Of a stretch of DNA of 23,580 nucleotides, positions 15,294 through 22,753 are shown piece after piece. Each line of letters begins with the position of its first letter. Position 1 is the first letter of the stretch. Below the pieces are notes generated by a model that was not told where the DNA came from, did no database searches, and worked only from the letters and a program-made list of their open reading frames with translations. The position numbers and the translations under genes were made by a program. The DNA comes from CAUJGQ01 sp038325665 (GTDB taxonomy: Bacteria > Chloroflexota > Dehalococcoidia > CAUJGQ01). The DNA is taken from contig JBBQJF010000034.1 in assembly GCA_038325665.1 (NCBI GenBank), forward strand, positions 1-23,580, given 5' to 3'.

Positions 15294-16037
15294 TTATTCC
15301 TCGTGCGGTTCCGGCTCGTGTGGCTCATCGATGTGGGCAGCGCCGACACCGGCCGGAATCATCACGGCGCTGCCGCCGCCTTGTGTCTCCTTGGGCCGGC
15401 GACGGGGCGGCAGCGCGTCGATCGTGGACCGCAGCGTGGCCGCGGCGGCGGCGCCGTCCACGACCAGCCCGATCACGCCACAATCACGTAGCGCTTCGAG
15501 CGACGCCGCGTCGATCGCCGGTTGCACCGGCAAGAGCAGAGGCTTGCGGGCGAGCGACGCCAGCCGGCGCAGGTCGAGCGTGCGCCGCACTGTCAAACCA
15601 CCGTCTTCGAGACCAGGGACGAGGAGCGCGTCCAGTTGTAGGCTCTCAACCGTACGCAGGAAGGTATCCGAGGCGTCGAAGTCGATGCGCATGACGAAGC
15701 CGAGATCGTCCTCGAGCAGCACGGCGGCGTCGGTGGTGTCATCAGCGAAAATGAGGAAATCAGCGCCACTCTCACGCAACGCCCGCGCTCCCTCACGCCC
15801 CTTGACCGGTTCCTCGGCGCCCCAGAGCGCGGAACCGGAAGCGCCGTTGGCGCCGCGTTCGATCGGCCCGCCGATCACGGCGTCGGCGCCGCTCGACGCG
15901 GCGTCCTTCGCGCCGGCGGCCGGCGCTCGCGCCAGCAGCAACATCGTGGCATTGGTTTTGGTCGCGGTGGAGGAAAATCCGATCGGTCGCGATTCACGCC
16001 GCACCGCGCGGCTCATGGCCTCGGCAAGCTTGCTCAT
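15294..16037 (-). CDS. Orphan alpha/beta protein with acidic His-rich tail
   Basis: A 247-residue protein starting at the ATG at 16037, which has AAGGGTGA just upstream; the frame is open further but into repeat-like sequence. Alternating strands and helices (ADFLIFADDTTDAAVLL, LDALLVPGLEDGGLTV, PLLLPVQPAIDAASLEALRD, GVIGLVVDGAAAAATL) suggest a TIM-barrel-like fold. The C-terminus is HIDEPHEPEPHEE, an acidic His-containing tail that might bind metal. I do not recognise the family. It is the last of four minus-strand orphan genes. Function unknown. Confidence 0.75.
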   Translation of the reverse strand: MSKLAEAMSRAVRRESRPIGFSSTATKTNATMLLLARAPAAGAKDAASSGADAVIGGPIERGANGASGSALWGAEEPVKGREGARALRESGADFLIFADDTTDAAVLLEDDLGFVMRIDFDASDTFLRTVESLQLDALLVPGLEDGGLTVRRTLDLRRLASLARKPLLLPVQPAIDAASLEALRDCGVIGLVVDGAAAAATLRSTIDALPPRRRPKETQGGGSAVMIPAGVGAAHIDEPHEPEPHEE

Positions 16038-16099
16038 CGGGTCACCCTTTGCGATTGGAGATTGGCGATGTGTGGCCGGCGATTGGACCGTCCTCGTCG

Positions 16100-16134
16100 C
16101 CCAATCGTCAGTCATTGACCGTCAATCGTCAATC
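16100..16134 (-). repeat. Heptanucleotide repeat after orphan gene stop codon
   Basis: Five 7-nt units begin one base after the TGA stop of the gene ending at 16136; in gene sense the first two are GATTGAC GATTGAC, followed by GGTCAAT, GACTGAC and GATTGGG. The unit differs from the GGTCAYR units elsewhere, but length and position are the same. Related GATTGG sequence continues at about 16053-16086. Confidence 0.75.
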
Positions 16135-16135
16135 G

Positions 16136-16588
16136 TCAGGGCCACAACCCGTCGTAGGGCGCGTACGGTGGGCGGGGGGTGGGGGGCGGTTGCTCACCCT
16201 CACTCCACATGCGAACCGTGATGCCGTGGCGCTGGCGCAGCGCCCATACCCGCTCCACCAGCGCACGGCGGCGGGCCGTGGGCATCTCGATCAGGCGATA
16301 CCAGCGCGTGTGCGCGACACCGTGGCGCGAGCAGGTCGCGCCGCGCGTCCGGCTCTCGCCTTCCTTATCCATCTGATGCTGGAGGGCCTCGCACACCTCA
16401 TCCACGACCTCGTCGGGAAAGGCGGGAGCGGACGGGTCGCCGAGGAAGAGGTGGCGTGGATCGTGGAACCAGCGGCAGGCTTCGGTCACCACCTCGGCCA
16501 GCTCAACAGCGACCGGGAGGGGCACGTCTTCATACGGACGCAGATGCCATGCTTGAGCGAAGAACCGGTCGGTCGAGTAGTACGGCAT
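16136..16588 (-). CDS. Orphan protein
   Basis: A 150-residue soluble protein starting MPYYSTDRFFAQAWHL. The ATG at 16588 is chosen because AGGTG lies seven bases upstream; a GTG at 16597 would add three residues. It has an acidic helical middle (FPDEVVDEVCEALQHQM), a basic region (TARRRALVERVWALRQRH), two Cys and several His, and a Pro-rich end (PPPTPRPPYAPYDGLWP). No family is recognised. It begins about 23 nt after the T-tract of the terminator that follows the 49-aa gene, so it may be expressed by read-through of that terminator. Confidence 0.65.
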   Translation of the reverse strand: MPYYSTDRFFAQAWHLRPYEDVPLPVAVELAEVVTEACRWFHDPRHLFLGDPSAPAFPDEVVDEVCEALQHQMDKEGESRTRGATCSRHGVAHTRWYRLIEMPTARRRALVERVWALRQRHGITVRMWSEGEQPPPTPRPPYAPYDGLWP

Positions 16589-16611
16589 CGGTGACACCTC
16601 GATGCAGAATG

Positions 16612-16661
16612 AAAAAGGGCAAGGGAGGCGTGCTCATCGCATGAGTACACCTCCCTTGCCC
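16612..16661 (-). terminator. Intrinsic terminator between 49-aa gene and orphan gene
   Basis: GGGCAAGGGAGG (16617-16628) pairs perfectly with CCTCCCTTGCCC (16650-16661), 12 bp, and the stem continues inward through CTCAT-CGC-ATGAG with a 3-nt loop. On the minus strand it is followed by five Ts (16616-16612). This is the only classical terminator with a U-tract that I see in the window. It begins six bases after the 49-aa gene's stop codon. Confidence 0.9.
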
Positions 16662-16667
16662 GCTATA

Positions 16668-16817
16668 CTAGAAGCCCTTGCTGCTCAGCGCCGCGAACGC
16701 ATCGTAGCCCATGCTGCGTCGCTGCGTGTCGCACAGCTCACTCGGCTGCACGTACTCCTCGACCCGAACCGCCGGCTCGGTCTTGCGGATCTCACCAACC
16801 TTGGTCGTCGTCGCCAT
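16668..16817 (-). CDS. 49-aa small protein, possible peptide precursor
   Basis: A short open frame of 49 residues, from the ATG at 16817 to TAG at 16668-16670. It begins MATTTKVGEIRKTEPAVRVE and ends RRSMGYDAFAALSSKGF, with one Cys (SELCDTQ). It is supported by position: it starts 17 nt after the stop of the 135-aa gene on the same strand, has GGGTGAG upstream, and a strong terminator follows immediately after its stop. Short charged leader followed by a less charged C-terminal part recalls peptide precursors, but no modification enzyme is recognised nearby, so that is speculation. It could equally be a small regulatory or structural protein. Confidence 0.6.
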   Translation of the reverse strand: MATTTKVGEIRKTEPAVRVEEYVQPSELCDTQRRSMGYDAFAALSSKGF

Positions 16818-16834
16818 CCCCACTCACCCCCCCT

Positions 16835-17242
16835 CTACGCTTGGATTGGCGGGTCATTGCGGCTGTCGTCCCGCCAGGAGGCGAGCCGGCTAACCGAACC
16901 GCTACTGTCAGGCTCTTCACCCAACAACGGCAAGTCATATGCAAGTTCTTCGAGCGCGTGAAACACCCGCAGTAATAGCGAGGTCGCGCCCTGGTAGGCG
17001 GTGCGGGGGACGTTGAAGTCGACACACTCAAGCTCGCCGCGATTTAGCTCAAGATGCAGGTCGGCCGGCGTGTTCGGCCCCTCGAACTGAATTAGGAGGG
17101 GTCGCAGCTTGACCAGCAGGTTCGTGCCGTGCCATGGCTCGGCAGTCTCATGGCGTCCGCCAAAGCCGGCGAGCGCGGCCTGTAGGCAGTCGTGAATTGC
17201 CCAGGCGTCGATGCGGGTGAGGGATAGCAATCGGGTATTCAT
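16835..17242 (-). CDS. Orphan protein, first gene of small-gene cluster
   Basis: A 135-residue protein starting MNTRLLSLTRIDAWAIHD at the ATG at 17242, chosen because GGAGG lies six bases upstream; the longer open frame to 17326 lacks this. It seems a compact alpha/beta protein (NLLVKLRPLLIQFEG, LHLELNRGELECVDFNVP, ATSLLLRVFHALEELAYDLP) ending in a polar tail. I recognise no family. The 49-aa gene follows after 17 nt and is probably co-transcribed. Confidence 0.65.
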   Translation of the reverse strand: MNTRLLSLTRIDAWAIHDCLQAALAGFGGRHETAEPWHGTNLLVKLRPLLIQFEGPNTPADLHLELNRGELECVDFNVPRTAYQGATSLLLRVFHALEELAYDLPLLGEEPDSSGSVSRLASWRDDSRNDPPIQA

Positions 17243-17884
17243 CGCGGACCTCCGCGCCCTACTTCGCTGCCGGAATCCTATACCGATACTCGAACGATAC
17301 GTTTTCCGAGAAGGCATTCGTATCACCCATTCAGGCAGTGCGGAGCGGCAATCTCTACCGCTGATGGCGCTAATCCTGCTCAGCAGTCGTACTTCCTCTC
17401 ATCGCATATCTCAAGGGTGTGACCTTCAAAAGTCGTCTCGGCTGACCTGGGCGCTATTAGTCGTCATAATCCTGATGCCCGAAGGCGCACAGTGCACGCC
17501 ATTGATACATAAGCCATTCGCCAACACCGATCATGGAACCGAACCTTCCGGGTATGGCAGGCTGCTCTCGCGCGGATCGCTCATCCCAATGTACGCGTTC
17601 GGCCATTAGCGCTCGGCGGTCAGACCGTGCGTTCACGTTCGGCCTGGTCGCGTATCTCCGCGGATCGGCCGCTGACGGCTGACCGCTTTCATCCCGGCGT
17701 GTCTTCAGACCAGATAGTGAGGAACTCGCGGCCGAGGATGACCCCGCGGACGCGGGCCGCGCCCACACTGGATTCGTCCGTTTGCGCCCTTGGGCGGCGA
17801 TTGGGCAGGCGTGGGATGAGGCGAGGGCGGTAATCCGGTATGCTGGCGGTACCCGCGCCAATGACACCAAGGCAGGGAGCCATC
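17243..17884. other. Long intergenic region between divergent genes
   Basis: About 640 bases between the small-gene cluster and the AMP-forming ligase, of more mixed base composition than its neighbours in 17.3-17.6 kb. No gene here is supported. A 49-codon minus-strand frame (17606-17457) exists but has no Shine-Dalgarno sequence. A TATGCT at 17838-17843 could be a -10 box for the ligase gene. The segment may contain remnants of a lost gene. Confidence 0.4.
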
Positions 17885-19393
17885 ATGCACCACAACAACC
17901 TCGTCGGCCTTCTGGAACGTGGGGCGATGTCCGCCCCCGCGCTGATCAGCCCCGAGTACGATCTGACCATCAGCTATGCCAGATTCATGGATGAGGTTCA
18001 CGCCGTTCGTGACGGTATGCGTGCGGCAGGTGTGAAACCGGGCGATGTGGTCGGTATCGTCATGCCCAACGGCCCGGAAGTGCTGTTCACCTTCTTCGGC
18101 GCGCTCGCCGCCGGCGCCGCCGCGATGCCGATCAATCCTGAACTCAAGGCGGAGGAGATAGATTTCGCCCTTGATGATTCGCACTCATCGCTGGTCGTCG
18201 TTACGCCCAACGCGGAGGCGCGGATCGCCGGCTGCGCGACGCTTCCCGAGCGTCGTGCCCGGCTGATGTTCAGCGGCTCGTCCGGCTGCACGCTCGATGG
18301 ACCAGGGACCGGCGGTCTGCCTCCACGCATGACGGGAGGTGAGGCGGGTGGAGATGACAACGCCCTGTTGCTCTATACGTCGGGCACCACATCCCGGCCC
18401 AAGGGGGTGCCACTCACACACGACAACCTGCTCGCCTCCGCCCGCAACGTTGCCGAATCGTACGCGCTGACCGCGGACGACCGGACGTTGTGCGTGATGC
18501 CGCTGTTTCACGTCCACGGGCTGGTGGCGAGCGTGATGGCGACGCTGTACGCCGGCGGGACGGTCGTTGTCCCGCAACGCTTTTCGGCATCTGCCTTTTG
18601 GCGGCTGGCCGATACCTACCGGCCGAGCTGGTATACGGCCGTGCCCACGATCCACACGATTTTGCTCAATACGGCCGACCAAAACCTCGTGGGCGAGCCG
18701 CCGCCCATGCGGTTCGTCCGCTCGTGCTCATCGGCGCTCGCGCCGGCAACACAAGAGGCGTTCGAAGCACGGTTCAACGTGGCAGTGCTTCAGGCGTACG
18801 GCATGACGGAGGCATCGCACCAAGTCGCGACCAACCCGCTCCCTCCCGCCGGACGTAAGGAAGGCTCGGTCGGCCAGCCTACCGGTCTTCAGGTCACGGT
18901 CCTCGATGATGATGGGGCCGAGTTACCGCTGGGCGTGGTGGGCGAGGTATCGATCCGGGGCGAGAATGTCACGCGCGGATACCTCCGCAACCCGGAGGCG
19001 ACCGCTGCCGCCTTCACCAATGGCTGGTTCCGCACCGGCGACCAGGGGCTGATCGACGAGGACGGCTACATCTTCCTCCTTGGCCGCATCAAGGAGCTGA
19101 TCAATCGCGGTGGGGAAAAGATCACGCCGTTGGAGATCGACGAGGTGCTGTTGCGCCACCCGGCGGTTGCCGAGGCAGTGGCTGTCGGCGTGCCGCACCC
19201 CGTGTACGGGGAAGAAGTCGAGGCGGTGGTCGCGCTCCACCCCGGCCACACCGCTGACGCCGCCGAACTGATCGGCTTCGTCAAAGAACACTTGGCCGAC
19301 TTCAAGGCCCCTAAAGCCATCCGATTCGTGCCCGAGATCCCGCGTGGCGCCACCGGGAAGATTCAGCGGCGGCGACTGCTGGACCTCCTGTGA
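17885..19393 (+). CDS. AMP-forming CoA ligase, oxalate-CoA-ligase-like (AAE3/Pcs60 group)
   Basis: A 502-residue ANL-superfamily enzyme. Motifs: LYTSGTTSRPKGVPLTH (about 163-179), MPLFHVHGLVASVMATLYAG, WYTAVPTIHTILL, RSCSSALAPATQEAFE, YGMTEASHQVATNPLPP (Tyr305 onward), FRTGDQG, the hinge GRIKELINRGGEKI, and the catalytic Lys in GATGKIQRRR. The stretch from HVHGL through TEASHQV is typical of the AAE3/Pcs60 group, whose studied members make oxalyl-CoA from oxalate; this specificity is inferred. The ATG at 17885 is preferred because GGGAG lies upstream; a start at 17840 would add 15 residues. No oxalyl-CoA decarboxylase or formyl-CoA transferase is in the window. Confidence 0.9.
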   Translation: MHHNNLVGLLERGAMSAPALISPEYDLTISYARFMDEVHAVRDGMRAAGVKPGDVVGIVMPNGPEVLFTFFGALAAGAAAMPINPELKAEEIDFALDDSHSSLVVVTPNAEARIAGCATLPERRARLMFSGSSGCTLDGPGTGGLPPRMTGGEAGGDDNALLLYTSGTTSRPKGVPLTHDNLLASARNVAESYALTADDRTLCVMPLFHVHGLVASVMATLYAGGTVVVPQRFSASAFWRLADTYRPSWYTAVPTIHTILLNTADQNLVGEPPPMRFVRSCSSALAPATQEAFEARFNVAVLQAYGMTEASHQVATNPLPPAGRKEGSVGQPTGLQVTVLDDDGAELPLGVVGEVSIRGENVTRGYLRNPEATAAAFTNGWFRTGDQGLIDEDGYIFLLGRIKELINRGGEKITPLEIDEVLLRHPAVAEAVAVGVPHPVYGEEVEAVVALHPGHTADAAELIGFVKEHLADFKAPKAIRFVPEIPRGATGKIQRRRLLDLL

Positions 19394-19425
19394 CGGAGGT
19401 CACGGGTCATGGGGGTAAGGGGGAC
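19382..19425 (+). repeat. Stop-codon hairpin and heptad repeat after ligase gene
   Basis: GACCTCC (19382-19388) and GGAGGTC (19395-19401) form a 7-bp stem whose loop contains the TGA stop. Overlapping it, heptads GGTCACG and GGTCATG (19398-19411), then GGGGTAA and GGGGGAC, run to 19425 in the gene's sense orientation. A degenerate GGGCGACCC palindrome follows at about 19500-19526. Confidence 0.7.
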
Positions 19426-19636
19426 CGTGCGAGTCGGCGGGTCGGGTCACGCGCTCGGGCGTGAGCGAACGGGTCCGTGTACGCGAGGAACGGCGTTAGG
19501 GCGACCCGCCGGCGGGCGCGACCTGGTGTATCGCGCCCACCATCAGCATTGCATCACGTCCATGAAGGCCGGCCCGTTAGGTCGCGTCCCGCCCCAGGGC
19601 CAACCGGGTAATCAGACCCCGCGCCGGTTTACGGCA

Positions 19637-19671
19637 CGACACCCATCCCCCGTCCCGTATGACCTACTCCC
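19637..19671 (-). repeat. Heptanucleotide repeat after hemerythrin stop codon
   Basis: Directly after the TAG stop, in gene sense, are GGGAGTA, GGTCATA, CGGGACG, GGGGATG and GGTGTCG, five 7-nt units of the family seen at other gene ends. Confidence 0.7.
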
Positions 19672-20133
19672 CTATCGGGCGCTGGCTACTTGCTGCTGTA
19701 GCTGCCCCTTGCGCTGGGCCATCTGCTGGCCGAGGCGGTCGAGTTCCTTGCCCAAGACCTGTTCGGCATCGGGCAGCATCTCTCCCTCTTCCTCTTCGAT
19801 GTGGTGCTCGACGTTTTCGGTCAGCACCTTGAACTTGGCGTCGTAGTGCTCATCGGCGGGGTCGAGCACTTTCAACTCAGCAATCAGCGTCTTGACGACG
19901 TGATGCTCCTCCTCGCCCTCAACGATGAGCGCCTTACCGTCCTTGCCGGCCTTCTCTTTCGCCGCCGGGTAGAAGATCTCCTCTTCGAGCGTCGCGTGGA
20001 CTTCTAGCTCCATGAAGACTTTTTCGGCGATGCCCTGCTTCTTCTTGTGCGCCCGATCGCCGGCGGCCTCATACTCGCGGAACAGTCCCTTTACCTTCTC
20101 GTGGTCATCCTTCAGCATTTGAATAGCGTTCAT
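19672..20133 (-). CDS. Hemerythrin HHE-domain protein
   Basis: A 153-residue helical protein starting MNAIQMLKDDHEKVKGLF. Metal-ligand candidates for a diiron four-helix bundle are His11 (DDHEKV), His46 and Glu50 (EVHATLEEEIFYP), His77/78 (EEEHHVVKTLI) and His110/111 with nearby Glu (EHHIEEEEGEMLP). The C-terminal helix is Gln-rich. Proteins of this family bind O2 or NO, or take part in iron and redox stress defence, in the cytoplasm. The ATG at 20133 has GGGAGGA upstream. The DUF2171 gene lies upstream on the same strand, so they might be stress-related neighbours, but the 185-base gap and 3' repeats suggest separate transcripts. Confidence 0.93.
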   Translation of the reverse strand: MNAIQMLKDDHEKVKGLFREYEAAGDRAHKKKQGIAEKVFMELEVHATLEEEIFYPAAKEKAGKDGKALIVEGEEEHHVVKTLIAELKVLDPADEHYDAKFKVLTENVEHHIEEEEGEMLPDAEQVLGKELDRLGQQMAQRKGQLQQQVASAR

Positions 20134-20279
20134 GGGTTCCTCCCTCGCGTGTGTTCCGACCCCAGCATACGAGGGCATCACCGGCTGCACAGCACCCGAA
20201 TGAGCGAGCCACCACCCCGACGATTGTGTATTGACTCACCCATAATCAGTGCCTACCCGTCGCTCCCCCTCCTCTGCCT

Positions 20280-20307
20280 ATAACCCGCCACCCATGACCC
20301 ATGGCCC
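20280..20307 (-). repeat. Heptanucleotide repeat after DUF2171 gene
   Basis: In gene sense, starting 11 nt after the TAA stop, are GGGCCAT, GGGTCAT, GGGTGGC and GGGTTAT, four 7-nt units matching the family at other gene ends. Confidence 0.7.
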
Positions 20308-20318
20308 GTGCCCGCGCA

Positions 20319-20546
20319 TTACTCATCCGCTCGGTGTGCCTCCAACTCGTCATTGGTGAAGTCCATCGTGGCGTGCTCGGCAGTAAATGAGAGAACCTCG
20401 TCGCGCCGCAACCAGAAATCGGGATGCATGGGCGCATCGACCTTGAACACGGAGTCAGCGACCTCTTTGATCGCGCCAATATGCTCGCCGTCACGTGTGA
20501 ACACCGTCAAGCCGGGTTTGATCTCGCTGATTGGGTCGGTGGTCAT
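20319..20546 (-). CDS. DUF2171 (PRC-barrel-like) small protein
   Basis: A 75-residue protein, MTTDPISEIKPGLTVFTRDG then GEHIGAIKEVADSVFKVD and PDFWLRRDEVLSFTAEH, matching the DUF2171 pattern: an I-x-x-G-M/L-x-V entry, a D-G-E-x-I-G turn, and a substrate-like loop with W-L/I-P/R. These small beta-barrel proteins are common in stress-tolerant bacteria; their molecular role is not established. The start at 20546 is chosen because AGGAG lies about nine bases upstream; the longer frame to 20681 has repeat-like sequence and no better site. Confidence 0.88.
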   Translation of the reverse strand: MTTDPISEIKPGLTVFTRDGEHIGAIKEVADSVFKVDAPMHPDFWLRRDEVLSFTAEHATMDFTNDELEAHRADE

Positions 20547-20878
20547 GGCCGTGCTCCTGTGAGAATAGGTGTTGGGTGATGGGTGGAGCGGGAAGGCGCT
20601 GCCGTTCGTGTCTGGCGGCGTGTCCGGGAGCATGGACAGCGTTGGGTCACGAGCACTCCCTTCTCGCTGGTCGGCCGTCAATCGTTACCCTCGGCGCCGC
20701 GCACATCGCCTTCGCCACTTGTCGTTATCTTGGGTTCAGGTAGTGTCCGGCGCAACGGTCGCACGAGGACGAGTTGTATCTCGTGAACGCGCCCGTACCC
20801 TGGAGACGGCGACGCGGGCCACCCACGCCTGCCGCCGTCGAGCGGGCGCACCACCGCCGGGGCTGATAGGGGGGGGCA
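20547..20878. other. Divergent intergenic region upstream of thiaminase gene
   Basis: About 330 bases between the DUF2171 and TenA genes. I looked for a thiamine-pyrophosphate riboswitch, expected upstream of some TenA genes, and saw no CUGAGA or matching ACCUGAUCUGG core. No gene or clear promoter is supported. Confidence 0.4.
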
Positions 20879-21547
20879 ATGGGATTCGTATCGGAAATGC
20901 GCGGACAGGCGGCCACGATCTGGGCGGCGGGAGCGGCGCATCCATTCGTCCGTGGTATCGGTGATGGCACGCTTGACGTGGAGAAGTTCACGTTCTACAT
21001 CGCGCAGGATTACGTCTACCTTGTGGAATTCGTCCGGGTGCTGGCGCTGGCGGCGGCCAAGTCGGACGACCTCGCCACCATGCAGCGCTTCACGGCGTTG
21101 CAGCATATGACCTTGACGCATGAGATGGAGCTGCACCGAGGCTACTGTGCCCGGTTTGGTCTGACCGCGGTCGATCTCGCGGCGACGCGGGCGGCGCCCA
21201 CCACTCACGCGTACACCCGCCACCTGTTGAGTGTGGCGTACGGCGGCACGGCCGGCGAGATCGCGGCGGCGATGTTGCCGTGCCAATGGGGCTACGCCGA
21301 GATCGGCGCCGCGCTGGCAGGGGCGGGAGTACCCGCCCACACGCCGCTGTACGCGGAATGGATCGAAATGTACGGCTCGTCCGCATATCAATCGCTGGCC
21401 ACCGAGATGTGCGAACTGATGGACGACCTCGCCGCCCGTGCCGGCCCGGCCGAGCGCGAGCGAATGAGCGCCCACTTTCTGACCAGCAGCCGCTATGAGT
21501 GGAAGTTCTGGGAGATGAGCTGGACGCGTGAGCAGTGGCCGGTGTGA
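20879..21547 (+). CDS. tenA: TenA family thiaminase II / aminopyrimidine aminohydrolase
   Basis: A 222-residue all-helical protein with the TenA active site: Asp44 (IAQDYVYL), Cys135 (MLPCQWGYAEIG, the nucleophile, at the same number as in the Bacillus enzyme), EWIEMY, and Glu207 (YEWKFW). By family it hydrolyses amino-pyrimidine breakdown products of thiamine for salvage, or cleaves thiamine. The ATG is preceded by a G-rich AGGGGGGGG Shine-Dalgarno run. No other thiamine genes are near, and no TPP riboswitch is seen, so it stands alone. A run of nine G (21560-21568) and a 6-bp hairpin (21569-21584) follow its stop. Confidence 0.93.
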   Translation: MGFVSEMRGQAATIWAAGAAHPFVRGIGDGTLDVEKFTFYIAQDYVYLVEFVRVLALAAAKSDDLATMQRFTALQHMTLTHEMELHRGYCARFGLTAVDLAATRAAPTTHAYTRHLLSVAYGGTAGEIAAAMLPCQWGYAEIGAALAGAGVPAHTPLYAEWIEMYGSSAYQSLATEMCELMDDLAARAGPAERERMSAHFLTSSRYEWKFWEMSWTREQWPV

Positions 21548-21627
21548 GCGATATCGTGAGGGGGGGGGCGGCCATATGTGGCCGGCCGCTTCCACGCGGC
21601 GTTATCCCGAGCGGGGGCACGCGATGT

Positions 21628-22041
21628 CTAGGCGGGAGTGACAGCCGGTTCGGCGACCGCATCTCGAATCAGGCGCAAAATCTCGGCTGGCGCCGTTGCT
21701 TTGCGCGCGATCTCCGTCGCGCCCGCGCGCCATGCCGCATCGACATCATCATCGGGACCAAGCAGCACGATCACCGGCGAGGTTCGTCGGAGGCCGATGC
21801 GGAGCGCGTGCAAGAAGATCGCGCCGTCAATGCACGGCAAGCCCCAACTCAGCACGATCGCCGCCGGTTGATCGTCCTCAACCGCGATCAGCCCGTCGAG
21901 GCCGTCGACCGTGTGGCTCACCGCATAGCCGGCGGCTTGAAGGGTTAGCCCGAGCCGGCCCACGGCAGCAGGGTTATCATCGACGATGAGGATCCGTGTT
22001 TTCTGGTGTAAGAGATGCTCGTATGTCGCTCCACTCATCAT
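21628..22041 (-). CDS. Receiver-like protein lacking the phospho-acceptor Asp
   Basis: A 137-residue single-domain response-regulator-like protein. It keeps the acidic pair Asp21-Asp22 (ILIVDDNPA), the LP turn (GLPCIDG) and Lys114 (ARKATAPAEIL). The phospho-acceptor position, normally the D in LLDLxLPxxDG, reads IVLSWGLPCIDG, with Ser65, and the conserved Thr/Ser switch is Gly95 (IVLLGPDDD). It is therefore probably not phosphorylated and may work as a fixed-state or partner-binding pseudo-receiver. The start is ATG 22041 or the next codon, with AAGGGA upstream. No histidine kinase is adjacent. Confidence 0.85.
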   Translation of the reverse strand: MMSGATYEHLLHQKTRILIVDDNPAAVGRLGLTLQAAGYAVSHTVDGLDGLIAVEDDQPAAIVLSWGLPCIDGAIFLHALRIGLRRTSPVIVLLGPDDDVDAAWRAGATEIARKATAPAEILRLIRDAVAEPAVTPA

Positions 22042-22191
22042 TCGACGTCCCTTTGCTCGTCCGTTCGTGGTCCAACACGAGAATGGTAGCACCCTGTTCA
22101 GGGTCGGTATAGTCGCGACGTGGACTGTTTTTCCTCCAGGGGCGGTGCGATCGATTGTTCAGTAACCTTTGGCGAGGATTGAGCGTTTCCT

Positions 22192-22220
22192 TTGATACGA
22201 GCATCCCGTATTGATAGTTA
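22192..22220 (+). promoter_or_regulatory. Possible promoter of small HTH-like gene
   Basis: TTGATA (22192-22197) and TAGTTA (22215-22220) are 17 bases apart, about 40 bases before the ATG at 22261. Both are partial matches to the vegetative consensus, so confidence is moderate to low. Confidence 0.4.
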
Positions 22221-22260
22221 GGCGCCACCAAATGCGACGGTAGGGGGACGGAATCGATCA

Positions 22261-22557
22261 ATGAGTAATTTCGTGCAGCGCGTCCTCCGTATTTTCAGTT
22301 CGGACCGGTCGGTATTCGCATCAGCCCTGGTGGCCTACCGCGACCACCACGGATGGGGCGACGCCGAGTTGGCGGCGTGGTTGCGCGTTTCACCGAAGGG
22401 GCTGGCCCGTCTCGCGCTGTGCCAGCGGCCGGACCCATGTGACCCGCGATCCCCCGAATTGCTCGCGGGTATCGCTGACTACACGGGGTGCAATCAGTCC
22501 CAACTCACCGAACTGCTCGCGGCGGCGCATACGTCGGCGCTGTCATCGATCAGCTAG
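22261..22557 (+). CDS. Small helical, HTH-like protein
   Basis: A 98-residue protein. The segment YRDHHGWGDAELAAWLRVSP then KGLARLALCQRPDP resembles a XRE-like helix-turn-helix (helix, DAxLAxWL turn, recognition-like helix), and the part LAGIADYTGCNQSQLTELL is typical of small proteins with this arrangement in Chloroflexota (memory only). It may bind DNA or a partner. GGGGGAC lies about 14 bases upstream of the ATG. It is divergent from the pseudo-receiver gene, with which it might work. Confidence 0.75.
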   Translation: MSNFVQRVLRIFSSDRSVFASALVAYRDHHGWGDAELAAWLRVSPKGLARLALCQRPDPCDPRSPELLAGIADYTGCNQSQLTELLAAAHTSALSSIS

Positions 22558-22753
22558 TGTCGAACGCACCGTTGTCACCGCCACGTTGACTCTATCCCGT
22601 ACCGCGGCGAATGAATGGCCGATCGCGAGCATGTTCTTTGGCGACTGCCGCGGATAGCTGACATCCGGGGTAATCATCCCGAGCGGTGAGTGCTCCTACC
22701 GCCGTCGTCGCCTCGACCGTGTCGAGCCGGCCGGTTTCAATCGCGAAGAGCGG

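Noticed and set aside
17457..17606. 49-codon minus-strand frame (MAERVHWDERSA...)
   Set aside because: No Shine-Dalgarno sequence, no supporting neighbour or terminator, and no family pattern; equal length to the other 49-aa gene is probably chance.
17211..17609. Plus-strand open frame of 132 codons in the long intergenic region
   Set aside because: It overlaps the start of the minus-strand orphan gene, has no ribosome site and no recognisable pattern.
20547..20878. TPP riboswitch upstream of tenA
   Set aside because: The conserved CUGAGA and ACCUGAUC cores are not present.
21977..22261. Minus-strand open frame overlapping the start of the receiver-like gene
   Set aside because: It overlaps the recognised receiver frame and spans the divergent promoter region; no family pattern.
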